Assembly (NCBI RefSeq): GCF_900215515.1
Contig: NZ_OBEI01000012.1
Span: 1-57,675 of the forward strand
DNA: 57,675 nucleotides
Direction of reading: 5' to 3'
DNA from: Persephonella hydrogeniphila
Lineage (GTDB): Bacteria > Aquificota > Aquificia > Aquificales > Hydrogenothermaceae
Part shown: in pieces, positions 48,574 through 57,675 of the stretch
Position numbering within the stretch: position 1 is the stretch's first letter
Layout of the letters: every line of letters starts with the position of its first letter
Translations under genes and position numbers: made by a program
The notes under the pieces: model-generated
The model's database searches: none
The model's input: only the letters and a program-made list of their open reading frames with translations
What the model was told of the DNA's origin: nothing

Positions 48574-51336
48574 ATGGATAAGATAGTAATTCACGGGGCA
48601 AGACAGCACAACCTGAAAAATATAGATTTAGAGATACCAAAAAATAAACTGATTGTTATTACAGGTCCGTCAGGTTCAGGAAAGTCATCCCTTGCTTTTG
48701 ATACTATATATGCAGAAGGGCAGAGGAGATATGTTGAAAGCCTGTCTGCTTATGCAAGACAGTTTTTAGGACTTATGGAAAAGCCTGATGTCGATAGTAT
48801 AGATGGACTTTCTCCTGCTATAGCTATAGATCAGAAAACAACATCAAAAAATCCCCGTTCTACAGTAGGAACAGTAACAGAGATTTATGATTATCTGAGA
48901 CTGCTTTTCGCAAGAGTTGGGAAGCCACACTGTCCAGAGTGTAACAATCTGATTGCATCCCAATCTCCTGAGGAGATAGCAGATCAGGTACTGAGATTTT
49001 CAGAAGGAACAAAGATACAGATACTGGCGCCTGTTGTAAGAGGTAAAAAGGGAGAGCATAAAGATATACTTGAAAAGATAAACAGGATGGGATACCCCCG
49101 TTTAAGAATTGATGGCGAAGTTTATATGGTGGAGGATGTTCCAAAACTTGAGAAAAACAAGAAGCACACAGTAGAAATCATCGTTGATAGAATTATAATA
49201 AAAGAGGGGATAAGAACAAGACTTGTTGACAGTCTTGAACAGGCTTTGAAACTTGGGGATGGTCTTGTTGTTATAAACAATTTGACAGAAGGAAAGGATT
49301 ACATATTTAGCGAAAAATTTGCCTGTCCAGAGCATGGATTTTCTATACCGGAACTCTCTCCAAGACTTTTTTCATTTAACAGCCCTTACGGTGCATGTCC
49401 TGAATGTAAAGGTCTTGGTGTGATCCACAAGATAGATGTAGATGCACTTGTTGATTATAACAGATCTGTAATAGAGGCTTTCAGGATAACAGACAGTTTT
49501 TACTTTAAATATATTAAAGGTATGGTTTACGACATTATTTATTATTACGGGGTGAACAAATATACAAAATTCAAGGAACTTCCTGAAGATGTAAAAGATG
49601 AACTGCTTTTAGAGATAATTCCCCATTTAGAGAGGAAATATCTTGAAACAGATAATGAAAAACAGAGGGAAGAGTTAGAAAAGTTTATAAGGGAAGTAAA
49701 GTGCCCTGTGTGCCATGGCGCAAGGCTCAGGAGAGAAGCTCTTTACGTTTTTGTAAATGGAAAATCGATATGGGATGTTGTCAATATGAATATAAAAGAG
49801 GCGTATGATTTTTTTGATAGATTTGAAAAATCACCTATGTCTGAAAAAGACCGCATAATAGCACAGAAGATAGTAAAGGAGATAAAAGAAAGACTGAAAT
49901 TTCTTTTAGATGTGGGACTTGATTATTTGACACTTGAAAGGTCAGCAACCACACTATCAGGAGGAGAAGCCCAGAGAATAAGACTCGCAACCCAGATAGG
50001 TTCAAAGCTTTCAGGGGTTCTTTATGTTCTTGATGAGCCGTCTATAGGTCTTCATCCAAGGGATACAGCGAAACTTATAAACACATTGAAAGAACTAAGG
50101 GATTTAGATAATACAGTGATAGTAGTTGAGCATGATCCTGAAACAATAGAGGAGGCAGATATTATTATAGATATGGGTCCCGGAAGTGGTGTTTTTGGAG
50201 GGAAGATTGTTGCTGTAGGGACTCCGGAAGAGATAAAAGAGAATGATAGATCTTTAACAGGAAAGTATATGAGCGGTAAACTGAGAATACCTGTTCCAGA
50301 AAAAAGAAGAACTCCTGACCCAGAAAAGAAACTTGTTATAAGAGGTGCTAAGGAACACAACCTAAAAAATATAGATGTTGAGATACCTCTTGGTCTTTTT
50401 GTTGCGGTAACAGGAGTTTCAGGAAGTGGTAAATCAACACTTATTTATGATATTCTCTGGCAGGCGGCAAAAAATAGATTTCACCACAGAAATGAGTATG
50501 TAGGGGAACATGGTGGTATAGATGGTTGGGAGCATATAGATAAGGTTATAAATGTAGACCAGTCTCCTATAGGTAGAACGCCCCGTTCCAACCCTGCAAC
50601 GTACACAAAGGTTTTTGATAATATAAGAGCTCTTTTTGCTTCTACACCTGAAGCAAAAATAAGGGGTTATACTCCTGGGAGATTTTCCTTTAATGTAAAG
50701 GGTGGAAGATGTGAAGCGTGTAAAGGAGATGGTGTTGTAAAAATAGAGATGCATTTTCTTCCAGATGTTTATGTTACCTGTGAAGTTTGTGGTGGAAAAA
50801 GATACAACAAAGAAACCCTTTCTGTAGAATATAAAGGTAAAAATATAGCCGATATACTTGATATGACTGTTGCAGAAGCTCTTGAGTTTTTTAGTAATAT
50901 CCCATCTATCAGGAATAAATTAAAAGTTCTTTACGATGTTGGGCTTGATTACATAAAACTGGGACAACCTGCAACCACACTATCTGGAGGAGAAGCCCAG
51001 AGAATAAAACTGACAAGGGAGCTATCCAAAAGGGATACAGGGAAGACTCTTTATCTCTTAGACGAACCAACTACAGGTCTTCATTCCCATGATGTAGAAA
51101 AATTGATAAAGGTTTTAAACAGGCTTGTTGATAAAGGAAATACAGTAATTGTTATAGAGCATAACCTTGATGTTATAAAATCTGCAGACTGGATAATTGA
51201 CCTTGGTCCAGAAGGGGGAGATAGAGGAGGTCAGATTGTTGCTACAGGAACACCTGAATCTGTCATGAAAAATCCAAACTCTTACACTGGAATATTTTTA
51301 AAAAAATATCTTGAAGGAGAGAAAGTGCAGGTTTAG
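48574..51336 (+). CDS. uvrA: Excinuclease ABC subunit A
   Basis: This 920-residue damage-recognition ATPase has two ABC modules. Walker A motifs are GPSGSGKSS and GVSGSGKST, both signatures read LSGGEAQRI, and Walker B segments are VLDEPS and LLDEPT. Zinc-binding cysteine sets are CPEC...CPEC-type and CEAC...CEVC. It loads UvrB at lesions in nucleotide excision repair. The ATG at 48574, six bases after GGAGG, gives the usual [13 protein letters not shown] beginning; the longer reading from 48535 has no ribosome site. Confidence 0.98.
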   Translation: MDKIVIHGARQHNLKNIDLEIPKNKLIVITGPSGSGKSSLAFDTIYAEGQRRYVESLSAYARQFLGLMEKPDVDSIDGLSPAIAIDQKTTSKNPRSTVGTVTEIYDYLRLLFARVGKPHCPECNNLIASQSPEEIADQVLRFSEGTKIQILAPVVRGKKGEHKDILEKINRMGYPRLRIDGEVYMVEDVPKLEKNKKHTVEIIVDRIIIKEGIRTRLVDSLEQALKLGDGLVVINNLTEGKDYIFSEKFACPEHGFSIPELSPRLFSFNSPYGACPECKGLGVIHKIDVDALVDYNRSVIEAFRITDSFYFKYIKGMVYDIIYYYGVNKYTKFKELPEDVKDELLLEIIPHLERKYLETDNEKQREELEKFIREVKCPVCHGARLRREALYVFVNGKSIWDVVNMNIKEAYDFFDRFEKSPMSEKDRIIAQKIVKEIKERLKFLLDVGLDYLTLERSATTLSGGEAQRIRLATQIGSKLSGVLYVLDEPSIGLHPRDTAKLINTLKELRDLDNTVIVVEHDPETIEEADIIIDMGPGSGVFGGKIVAVGTPEEIKENDRSLTGKYMSGKLRIPVPEKRRTPDPEKKLVIRGAKEHNLKNIDVEIPLGLFVAVTGVSGSGKSTLIYDILWQAAKNRFHHRNEYVGEHGGIDGWEHIDKVINVDQSPIGRTPRSNPATYTKVFDNIRALFASTPEAKIRGYTPGRFSFNVKGGRCEACKGDGVVKIEMHFLPDVYVTCEVCGGKRYNKETLSVEYKGKNIADILDMTVAEALEFFSNIPSIRNKLKVLYDVGLDYIKLGQPATTLSGGEAQRIKLTRELSKRDTGKTLYLLDEPTTGLHSHDVEKLIKVLNRLVDKGNTVIVIEHNLDVIKSADWIIDLGPEGGDRGGQIVATGTPESVMKNPNSYTGIFLKKYLEGEKVQV

Positions 51337-51368
51337 CTTAATAAAAAATGCGTTCTGGGGAGGGAGTT

Positions 51369-52769
51369 ATGGATACAATAACGGTAATTATCCATGGGTG
51401 GAGTGACTGCTCAGAATCTTTTGTACAGGTAAAAGAGTTCCTCATAAAAAATGGCATAGGGACTGTTGAGACAATTTATTATGCAGATTATGAATCGAGG
51501 GAGGACAATATCACATTTGAAGATGTGATTGACGGTCTGTATGACAGGTTTAAGGAGAAAGGTTTTATAGACAAAGACGGAAATCCCCTGAAGCATCTAA
51601 ATGTGATAGTTCACTCAACAGGAGGTCTTGTAATAAGACATTTTATATCTGAGTATTACAGCCACAGGATAGAAAAATGCCCGATAAGAAAAGTCATTAT
51701 GCTTGCCCCTGCGAATTTTGGTTCTCCCCTTGCCCATTACGGGAAGTCCCTCTTGGGTATGGTTTTTAAGGGTAGATATAAGTTCGGGGATATGTTTGAG
51801 GTAGGAAGAAAACTCCTTGATGGTCTTGAACTTGCAAGTCCATACCAGTGGAAACTTGCCCACAAAGATATACTGATAAATAATCCTTTCTACAACAGAG
51901 AGCAGATACAGACATTTATATTTGTAGGAGCAAAAGGATACGGAGGTCTTAGAAAGTTTGTAAACAAAAAAGGAACAGACGGCACTGTTGTTGTTTCAGG
52001 AACAAACCTGAATTCTGTTAAATTTTCTGTTGATTTTGTTTCTGAAGAAGAAAAAATTAGCTATATATACCCAAAAACAGACACTGCTTTCTGTGTACTG
52101 AGAAATTATGACCACGGTTCTATTGTTGATGAGATTCATCCTGATAGAAGAAGTCAGATCTCACAGTTGCTTCTTGAGGCACTGAAGATAAAAACAGCAG
52201 AAGATTTTGGTAGTTTTAAGAAGAGACTTAAGATGATAACAGATGAAACATACAAAAATAAGGAGATATACCAGCAGTTTTTTATCCGTACAGTAGATGA
52301 CCACAATATGCCGGTAAAGGATTACACATTGGAGTTTTTTGTTTACAGGTATAAAGACAGGTATATTTCACAGGGAGAGGTTATCAAAAAAAGAATGTCT
52401 TATAAGGAGATATACTGGAGTCAGAAGGTTCATTCTTATATTACAGATGAGTTCCACAACAACACAAAAGACCCGAGTTTCAGAAGGTTTATAGTAGGCT
52501 TAAAAGGTCTAAAAAAACTGTTAAAAGATTGTTATCAGGATTTAGGGGATATAATACTGAGTGTAAAAATACACATTCCTAAGATAGATGAAGGTATATA
52601 TTACCAGACAGAAAAACTGAAAAACATCTTTCTCTTAAAAACAGAAAATGGAGATATAGTGGAAGAGACTCCTTCTCTATTCTATCCTAATACAACAACT
52701 CTTATGCAGTTAAAAGTAAACCGGGCGACAAAATATGTTACTGTTAGTACAGAACCAAAAAGGCATTGA
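51369..52769 (+). CDS. Lipase-like alpha/beta-hydrolase with an unassigned C-terminal domain
   Basis: The N-terminal half of this 466-residue protein is an alpha/beta-hydrolase: oxyanion loop HGWSD (9-13), nucleophile elbow VHSTGG with Ser83, and LAPANFGSPLAHYG, which is common in triacylglycerol lipases and PGAP1-like proteins. The elbow has Val in place of the first Gly of GxSxG. The His of NYDHGSI is a candidate catalytic residue. The second half (about 270-466) is charged and beta-rich, and I cannot assign it. No signal peptide is seen, so it is probably cytoplasmic. I chose the ATG at 51369 because GGGAGG lies just before it. It follows uvrA by 32 bases. Confidence 0.75.
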   Translation: MDTITVIIHGWSDCSESFVQVKEFLIKNGIGTVETIYYADYESREDNITFEDVIDGLYDRFKEKGFIDKDGNPLKHLNVIVHSTGGLVIRHFISEYYSHRIEKCPIRKVIMLAPANFGSPLAHYGKSLLGMVFKGRYKFGDMFEVGRKLLDGLELASPYQWKLAHKDILINNPFYNREQIQTFIFVGAKGYGGLRKFVNKKGTDGTVVVSGTNLNSVKFSVDFVSEEEKISYIYPKTDTAFCVLRNYDHGSIVDEIHPDRRSQISQLLLEALKIKTAEDFGSFKKRLKMITDETYKNKEIYQQFFIRTVDDHNMPVKDYTLEFFVYRYKDRYISQGEVIKKRMSYKEIYWSQKVHSYITDEFHNNTKDPSFRRFIVGLKGLKKLLKDCYQDLGDIILSVKIHIPKIDEGIYYQTEKLKNIFLLKTENGDIVEETPSLFYPNTTTLMQLKVNRATKYVTVSTEPKRH

Positions 52770-52822
52770 TTTATTTAATAAGAACTATTACTATTAAGTA
52801 AAAAATAAAAGGAGGTTAGAAA

Positions 52823-53332
52823 ATGAACAGAGAAAAATCTGTTGAGCTTTTAAACAAAGCTATATCTGAGGAGTTGACAGCTATTCATCAATATATGTAC
52901 TTTCATTTTGTTTTAGATGATCTTGGATACGATCTGCTTGCTTCTATTTTTAAAAAGACGGCTATCGATGAGATGCTCCATACAGAAAAGTTTGCAGAAA
53001 GGATACTATTTTTAGGTGGAGAGATAGAGATGAAACCTGCAAAAGATATAGAACATATAAGAGATCCTGAAAAGATGCTCGAATGGGCAATGAAAGCCGA
53101 GGAAGAAGCTGTTGATATGTATAATGAGTTTGCAGTTGAGGCAACAAATAATAGAGATGCCGGGACGAAACAGATATTTGAAAGTGTGATAATGGATGAA
53201 GAAAGACATTACGATACATTCAGTATAGAGTTTGATAACCTTAAAAAGTTTGGAACTGAGTATCTATCACAGCAAGCAATGGAAAGAAGTAAAAGGGTTG
53301 GTTCACAGAGAGGAGGTCAGGGAGAGGAGTAA
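52823..53332 (+). CDS. bfr: Bacterioferritin
   Basis: This 169-residue four-helix protein keeps all ferroxidase ligands of Bfr (E17, E50, H53, E93, E126, H129), each one position earlier than in E. coli, and the haem-binding Met (M51). It stores iron as a 24-mer and can bind haem between subunits. A strong AAAGGAGG precedes the ATG. Its 3' end overlaps the opposite-strand exporter gene by 30 bases. It follows an AT-rich 53-base gap that could hold its promoter. Confidence 0.93.
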   Translation: MNREKSVELLNKAISEELTAIHQYMYFHFVLDDLGYDLLASIFKKTAIDEMLHTEKFAERILFLGGEIEMKPAKDIEHIRDPEKMLEWAMKAEEEAVDMYNEFAVEATNNRDAGTKQIFESVIMDEERHYDTFSIEFDNLKKFGTEYLSQQAMERSKRVGSQRGGQGEE

Positions 53333-53920
53333 ATGGTATGCATCTTTTAAAAGAAAAATACCAAAAAGTATAAAAACAATACCTATAAAGCGAAGCAGGT
53401 ATATGTAATACCTGCTTTCTATAAACTTTTTTATTTTTTCCGTGAACAGGGCTATAAGCATCATACTGCCTGTAATGCCTATAAAAAATGAGACAGTAAA
53501 AAGGATACCCCCTGTAAATCCAGCTTTTTCAACGTAAGGGGCACCTATAAAAAACCAGAACAGATAAGTGTAAGGATTAAGTATATTAAGGAGAATCCCT
53601 TTTTTTAAAGAGCCTGTTATGTCTGTTTCTACATGGTAAGTCTCTATTTTTATATTTTTATACCCAAAATAAAAGAGAACAAAAGCACCTATAACAGATA
53701 TTATCTCTGTCATGTACTCAATATTTCTTATCCTATCAAGGATAAATAAGGACAGTAGAAGGATAGGTATATCTGTAATAACAGGGGAGATAGAGACAAA
53801 AATACCGTTTTTTTTGTGTCCTTTTATTGTTTCGGATATAAGAAGAGCCATCAAAGGACCCGGGGATAATCCAGCAGCTATCCCAAATGTCAGTCCTGTT
53901 AGTATATCCTGTATGTACAT
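53303..53920 (-). CDS. LysE/RhtB-family exporter
   Basis: This 205-residue membrane protein has six hydrophobic spans, the GLSPGP motif near residues 19-24 and NPYTYLFWFF in the middle, typical of LysE-family exporters. These export amino acids or other small solutes; the substrate cannot be told. The ATG at 53920 overlaps the upp stop as TGATG, so it is translated with upp. The 3' end overlaps bfr by 30 bases. Confidence 0.85.
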   Translation of the reverse strand: MYIQDILTGLTFGIAAGLSPGPLMALLISETIKGHKKNGIFVSISPVITDIPILLLSLFILDRIRNIEYMTEIISVIGAFVLFYFGYKNIKIETYHVETDITGSLKKGILLNILNPYTYLFWFFIGAPYVEKAGFTGGILFTVSFFIGITGSMMLIALFTEKIKKFIESRYYIYLLRFIGIVFILFGIFLLKDAYHLLLSLTSSL

Positions 53921-54546
53921 CACTCTGTATTGAATGCCCTGTCTCCGGCATCTCCTATCCCGGGAATTATATATCCTTTATCATTTAATTTTTCATCAAT
54001 CTGAGCAATAAAAACTTTTACATCAGGATGTTTTTTAGATATTCTATTTAGACCTTCAGGGGCACCTATAACATTTAGAGATATAATCCTCTCAGGATTT
54101 TTTTCTTTTATTACGGAGATTGCATAATCAAGAGAACCACCTGTTGCGACCATAGGATCAAGGATAATAGCTGTTTTACCTTTTAGAGGAGGTACTCTAT
54201 CGTAGTACAGGATACTTTCAAGTGTTTCTTCGTTTCTTTTGATAGCCAGAAAACCCGATCTCGCAAGGGGAATCATCTCCAGAACCCCATCTAACATCGG
54301 AAGACCTGCTCTCAAGATAGGAATAAAAACGTACTTTTCTTCGTCTAAAACAGGAAACCTGTAATTTCCTACCCATATCTGTACTTCTTTTTCCTTAAGA
54401 GTTTCATCTTTTAGTGCTTCTACAAGTAAAATTCTGCCGACTTCAGAAAGATATTTCCTGAAGTCATAAGAGTTTGTATTAATATCCCTCAGCTTTGTGA
54501 CAAGATTCTGAAGTAGAGGATGTTTAACATTTATAATATTTTTCAT
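53920..54546 (-). CDS. upp: Uracil phosphoribosyltransferase
   Basis: This 208-residue salvage enzyme converts uracil and PRPP to UMP. It has the PRPP loop DPMVATGGSLDYAI, PILRAGLPMLDGV and the C-terminal uracil-binding GYIIPGIGDAGDRAFNTE in two pieces. It is co-translated with the LysE-type exporter. A reverse-strand TATAAT (54571-54566), shared back to back with the mazG region, is a likely -10 box. Confidence 0.96.
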   Translation of the reverse strand: MKNIINVKHPLLQNLVTKLRDINTNSYDFRKYLSEVGRILLVEALKDETLKEKEVQIWVGNYRFPVLDEEKYVFIPILRAGLPMLDGVLEMIPLARSGFLAIKRNEETLESILYYDRVPPLKGKTAIILDPMVATGGSLDYAISVIKEKNPERIISLNVIGAPEGLNRISKKHPDVKVFIAQIDEKLNDKGYIIPGIGDAGDRAFNTE

Positions 54547-54603
54547 TTTAGTACCTTTTGCATATATTATACTGGCAATATTTTAACATTTTAGGAGGGT
54601 TTG

Positions 54604-55386
54604 ATGGAAAACAGATGCAGAAAAGAAGGGGAAAATTTCCAGAAATTGGTTGATATAATGGAAAAGCTTAGAAGAGAGTGTCCTTGGGATAGAGAACAGA
54701 CAAATCAGTCAATAAAAAATAATTTAATAGAGGAAGCTTACGAGCTTTTTGAAGCGATAGAAAAAAATGATAATGAAGCGATTTTAGAGGAATTAGGAGA
54801 TTTACTTTTGCAGGTCGTATTTCATGCCCAGATAAAAAAAGATGAAGGTTGCTTTGATATAAATGATGTTATAGAAAATCTCATAGATAAGCTTATAAGA
54901 AGACATCCACATGTTTTTGGTGGGGTAGAGTATGACTCTTTAGAGGGGGAAGACCATCTGAAAAAATGGGAAGCTATTAAGCAAAAGGAGAAAAAAAGAG
55001 AGTCTATCTTAGAAGGAATTCCAGAAAGGATGCCTGCCCTCATGAGGGCAGTAAAAGTACAAAAAAGAATGGCAAAGGTAGGTTTTGACTGGGAAAAAGC
55101 AGAAGAAGTTATAGAAAAAGTAGAAGAGGAATTACAAGAACTGAAAGAAGCAAAAAATAAGAAAGAGATAAAACATGAGATAGGAGATCTTCTTATAGCT
55201 GTAACTAATCTGGCAAGAGCTTACGGTATAGATCCTGAAGAAGCCCTTCATGAATCAATCGACAGAAGTATTCGGAGATTTCAGTATATAGAAAGAAAAG
55301 CAAAGGAGAACAATATAGACCTTAAGGAGATGAAATTAGATGATATGGAACAGTACTGGCAGGAAGCAAAAAGCAAAGGATTATAA
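54604..55386 (+). CDS. mazG: Nucleoside triphosphate pyrophosphohydrolase MazG
   Basis: This 260-residue protein has two MazG domains. The first has LRRECPWDREQTNQSIKNN, then EEAYELFEAI and EELGDLLLQVVFHAQ; the second has GFDWEKAEEVIEKVEEEL, then EIGDLLIAVTNLAR. The acidic EExxE and ExxD metal sites are kept in both. It hydrolyses NTPs to NMPs and cleans the nucleotide pool. The start is the ATG at 54604, five bases after AGGAGGG; a TTG one codon upstream is less likely. Confidence 0.95.
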   Translation: MENRCRKEGENFQKLVDIMEKLRRECPWDREQTNQSIKNNLIEEAYELFEAIEKNDNEAILEELGDLLLQVVFHAQIKKDEGCFDINDVIENLIDKLIRRHPHVFGGVEYDSLEGEDHLKKWEAIKQKEKKRESILEGIPERMPALMRAVKVQKRMAKVGFDWEKAEEVIEKVEEELQELKEAKNKKEIKHEIGDLLIAVTNLARAYGIDPEEALHESIDRSIRRFQYIERKAKENNIDLKEMKLDDMEQYWQEAKSKGL

Positions 55387-56221
55387 GCTCCACAACAAGT
55401 TTATACTTGATGAGAACTCCCTTATATACCGGGAGATAAGATTTGCTCTGAGTCATGGTTATGATTTTATAGCAAATTTGGGACATTCTACCTTTTTAAT
55501 CTCGTATAAAGGTATAAGATTCCTTACAGACCCTTTTCTCAGTCCCCATATATTTGGAATAAGAAGGCAGAAACCTGCACTTAGACCCGACCTTGTCCCT
55601 GAAGTTGACTTTATACTTATATCCCATGCCCATTATGACCATCTTGATATGAGAACTTTAAGAAGACTAAAAAGAAATACAACTATTATCCTTCCTGAAA
55701 ACACAAAACCTGTCTTAGGAAAAACCCACTTTAAAAAGATAGTAGAGTTGAAGCATTACAGCTCGTACAGAGAAAAAGAAGTTGAGATAATTTCTTTACC
55801 GGTAAAACATAATAAAGGAAGATCTATTCTTTTTCCTAATACGGAGACGTCGTCTTATGTAATAAAAATAGAGGAGAGGGTTTACTATTTTGGAGGGGAT
55901 ACTGCGTATTTTGATGGATTTAAAGAGTATGGGAGAGAATTTAGTATTCATACTGCTCTACTTCCTATAGGAGGATACGAACCTACCCTTCTACTTCACA
56001 AAGTCCATATGAATCCGTATGAAGCGGTTCAGGCTTTTATTGATCTTAAAGCAGAGTATGTAGTTCCTATCCATTATGGGACATTCCATACAATACCAAA
56101 GTTTGTAAAGGTTGAGGCTCCATTGAAGTATTTTAAGGAAGAGATAAAATCAAAAAATTTAGAAGAAAAAGCCGTTATTGTAGAACCAAATGCAGTAGAT
56201 ATATGTGTTTATTCAAGCTGA
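55340..56221 (+). CDS. MBL-fold hydrolase related to NAPE-PLD/UlaG
   Basis: This 293-residue protein keeps all metallo-beta-lactamase metal ligands: HAHYDH (H96, H98, D100, H101), H157, D187 and H245. The segment GGYEPTLLLHKVHMNPYEA resembles the NAPE-PLD and UlaG branch, which acts on phosphodiester or lactone bonds; the substrate here is open. The ATG at 55340 overlaps mazG by 47 bases and has AAGGAG ten bases upstream. No other good start lies nearer, though residues 1-25 are not conserved-looking. It is probably read with mazG. Confidence 0.82.
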   Translation: MIWNSTGRKQKAKDYKLHNKFILDENSLIYREIRFALSHGYDFIANLGHSTFLISYKGIRFLTDPFLSPHIFGIRRQKPALRPDLVPEVDFILISHAHYDHLDMRTLRRLKRNTTIILPENTKPVLGKTHFKKIVELKHYSSYREKEVEIISLPVKHNKGRSILFPNTETSSYVIKIEERVYYFGGDTAYFDGFKEYGREFSIHTALLPIGGYEPTLLLHKVHMNPYEAVQAFIDLKAEYVVPIHYGTFHTIPKFVKVEAPLKYFKEEIKSKNLEEKAVIVEPNAVDICVYSS

Positions 56222-56239
56222 CGTGAACAGAGAGTTTTG

Positions 56240-57253
56240 TTATTTTACTGCCGGTTCTTTTTTAGAAAAACTCCCTCTGTTTGTGATTAACTTTCTACCG
56301 AGTCTTTTTACCATCTCTTCATCCTTTCCTGGGGCTCTTCCTGCTCTTGTCAGATAACCACCTGCCATCAGACAGTTTGCAACCTCCATGGCAATGTCAT
56401 GAAACTCCCTTAAGTTTTGTTCCCTTCCGCCACATAATCTCAGTTCTGCCTGAGGATTAAAAAGTTTGAAAAGGGATATAATCTTGAGGCATTTATACGG
56501 CGTTAGCTGTTTATTATTTGCCAGAGGTGTTCCTGGTATAGGGATGAGAAAATTCATCGGTATGGAGTCTACCTTAAGCTCTCTATATGTAATTGCAAGA
56601 TCTACAATATCCTCATCAGTTTCACCTATGCCGAAAATACCCCCACAACAGGTTGATAGACCGGTTTTCTGTATTTTTTTAATGGTTTCATATCTTTCTC
56701 TCCACGGATGTGTAGACACTATGTTTGGGAAATGTCTTTCTGATGTTTCAAGATTGTGGTTTACCCTTTCAACACCTGCTTCTTTAAGGAGCTTAAGATC
56801 TTCTTCATCTATACTTCCTATAGAAACACAAACCTTTACAGGTATGTTCTTTTTTATCTCTTTTACTGCATCTGCTATTTCCTGAACTTCTTCTTTTGTT
56901 GCCCTCCTTCCACTTGTTACTATACAGTATCTGTTGGCTTTTATAGAGACAGCCTTATAAGCCCCTTCAACAACTTCTTTTTTGGGGACAAGTGGGTAAG
57001 CATTGATAGGTGTCGGGTATTTTGAAGACTGGGCACAGAATGAACAGTCTTCTGTACATGCACCGTTTTTTGCGTTTATAAGGGAACAGAACTCAACTTC
57101 ATTATCAAAAACAGCTTCTCTAACCTTTGAAGCCTGTTTGATTAACTGGTTAACAAGTTCATCAGGTGTGTTAAGTATTTTTAATCCTTCTTCTTTTGTT
57201 AGCTTTTCACCATTTAACACCCTGTCTGCCAGTTTATTTATAAAATTTTCCAT
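56240..57253 (-). CDS. bioB: Biotin synthase
   Basis: This 337-residue radical SAM enzyme inserts sulphur into dethiobiotin. The SAM cluster motif C66-x3-C70-x2-C73 is followed by AQSSKYPT. The YNHNLET-type segment reads VNHNLETSERHF here, and the Arg and Cys of the sulphur-donor cluster region (LRLCGGREQNL) are visible. Its control region contains a BirA-like inverted repeat. No other bio genes are in the window. Confidence 0.96.
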   Translation of the reverse strand: MENFINKLADRVLNGEKLTKEEGLKILNTPDELVNQLIKQASKVREAVFDNEVEFCSLINAKNGACTEDCSFCAQSSKYPTPINAYPLVPKKEVVEGAYKAVSIKANRYCIVTSGRRATKEEVQEIADAVKEIKKNIPVKVCVSIGSIDEEDLKLLKEAGVERVNHNLETSERHFPNIVSTHPWRERYETIKKIQKTGLSTCCGGIFGIGETDEDIVDLAITYRELKVDSIPMNFLIPIPGTPLANNKQLTPYKCLKIISLFKLFNPQAELRLCGGREQNLREFHDIAMEVANCLMAGGYLTRAGRAPGKDEEMVKRLGRKLITNRGSFSKKEPAVK

Positions 57254-57262
57254 ATCTTCCTC

Positions 57263-57290
57263 GTTAACTTTAAAATTTTGAATAGTTTAC
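57263..57290 (-). promoter_or_regulatory. Candidate BirA-type operator upstream of bioB
   Basis: Read on the reverse strand, GTAAAC-N16-GTTAAC matches the form of the biotin operator (E. coli GTAAAC-N17-GTTTAC). It starts 10 bases before the bioB ATG and covers a possible -10 box TAAACT (57289-57284). One half-site differs by one base from a perfect inverted repeat. Confidence 0.4.
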
Positions 57291-57336
57291 CATAATTTCT
57301 GCCGTATGCTTTATAAAAAATTTTTGCTTTCTAAAA

Positions 57337-57390
57337 CCCATTTCTTGTTCACCTTCGGTTCACCTAATTCAAAGAATTATTAGAAATGGG
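57337..57390 (+). repeat. Stem-loop region at the likely left end of the TnpB element
   Basis: CCCATTTCT (57337-57345) is an exact inverted repeat of AGAAATGGG (57382-57390). Inside lie the direct repeat GTTCACC (57347, 57358) and a second hairpin TAATTC-AAA-GAATTA (57365-57379). Nested subterminal hairpins are usual at IS200/IS605 ends, but the exact boundary cannot be fixed from one copy. Confidence 0.4.
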
Positions 57391-57496
57391 ATACTTCAAA
57401 GAAGGCGTAAGCCGTAAAAACCCTTTTAGCGTTTAATTTTCATTTTTTCTTAAAAGGCTTGCTTTTTTCGTTAAATTACCATAGGATTAAGGAAAA

Positions 57497-57675
57497 ATGA
57501 AGACCAAAAAAGTAAAAAGAAGTTTACGAATAGAGTTAAATAATATAGATCAGACTATAAGAATAGTCTTAGGCTATCTTACCTATCACGCAGGAAAGCT
57601 TTGGAATGAAGCAAACTACCTTGTAAAAAACAAAATAGCTAAACCAAATAAATTTGATCTATACAATAAGCTAAA
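57497..57675 (+). CDS. tnpB: TnpB/OrfB-type protein of an IS200/IS605-like element, cut by the window end
   Basis: The first 59 codons are in the window. The basic start KTKKVKRSLRIEL, then LTYHAGKLWNEANYLVKNK, is the typical beginning of TnpB, the RNA-guided nuclease that is the ancestor of Cas12. An AAGGA site lies five bases before the ATG. No tnpA is visible upstream, so it may be an IS1341-type element or have tnpA elsewhere. The catalytic RuvC residues and the omega RNA at the 3' end are outside the window, so activity cannot be judged. Confidence 0.8.
   Translation, partial: MKTKKVKRSLRIELNNIDQTIRIVLGYLTYHAGKLWNEANYLVKNKIAKPNKFDLYNKL

Noticed and set aside
57347-57364. Two GTTCACC repeats as a CRISPR start
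   Set aside because: The repeats are seven bases with an 11-base period and occur only twice; they are part of the stem-loop region before tnpB.

Overview
The window is AT-rich bacterial DNA, tightly packed, with good AGGAGG-type ribosome binding sites. Gene content and protein style point to a thermophilic Aquificota, probably of the Persephonella/Sulfurihydrogenibium group. The grounds are an enlarged NusG, a long insert in RpoB as in proteobacteria, zinc-binding forms of L33, L36 and S14, a cytochrome bd oxidase and a multihaem c-type cytochrome. The family assignment is inference, because no rRNA is present.

Left part (1-2.7 kb): a tRNA cluster (Lys, Glu, Val), a small zinc-ribbon protein of unknown role, and a reverse-strand operon (YqiA-like esterase, Bcp-like peroxiredoxin, TatA). 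A second tRNA cluster, Thr(TGT)-Tyr-Gly-Thr(GGT), leads directly into tuf, the same order as thrU-tyrU-glyT-thrT-tufB in Escherichia coli.

Core (2.7-37.9 kb): about 35 kb of co-directional information-processing genes. The order is tuf-rpmG-tRNA-Trp-secE-nusG-rplKAJL-rpoBC, then rpsL-rpsG-fusA-tuf, then the complete S10, spc and alpha groups (rpsJ to rplQ with secY, adk, map, infA, rpoA), followed by a YggT-family gene and truD. Three short genes are easily missed: rpmG, rpmD and rpmJ. Terminator-like hairpins after rplL, rpoB and rpoC, and a strong promoter before rpsL, divide the block. The two tuf genes differ at only three silent positions.

Right part (38-57.7 kb): mixed metabolic genes on both strands. 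They include a ten-plus-haem periplasmic cytochrome; a reverse-strand operon of ilvE, a degenerate M28-like peptidase homologue and a six-helix membrane protein with a soluble C-terminal domain; cydAB facing hemN across a region with two FNR-like palindromes; a PEBP-family lipoprotein; a beta-barrel protein; uvrA; a lipase-like hydrolase; bacterioferritin; upp with a LysE-type exporter; mazG with an MBL-fold hydrolase; and bioB. The window ends inside a TnpB-type gene of an IS200/IS605-like element.

No stretch longer than 300 bases is gene-free. The longest gaps are 57254-57496 (bioB control region and the likely left end of the TnpB element), 45565-45775 (cydA/hemN control region) and 16815-16975 (rpoC terminator and rpsL promoter).
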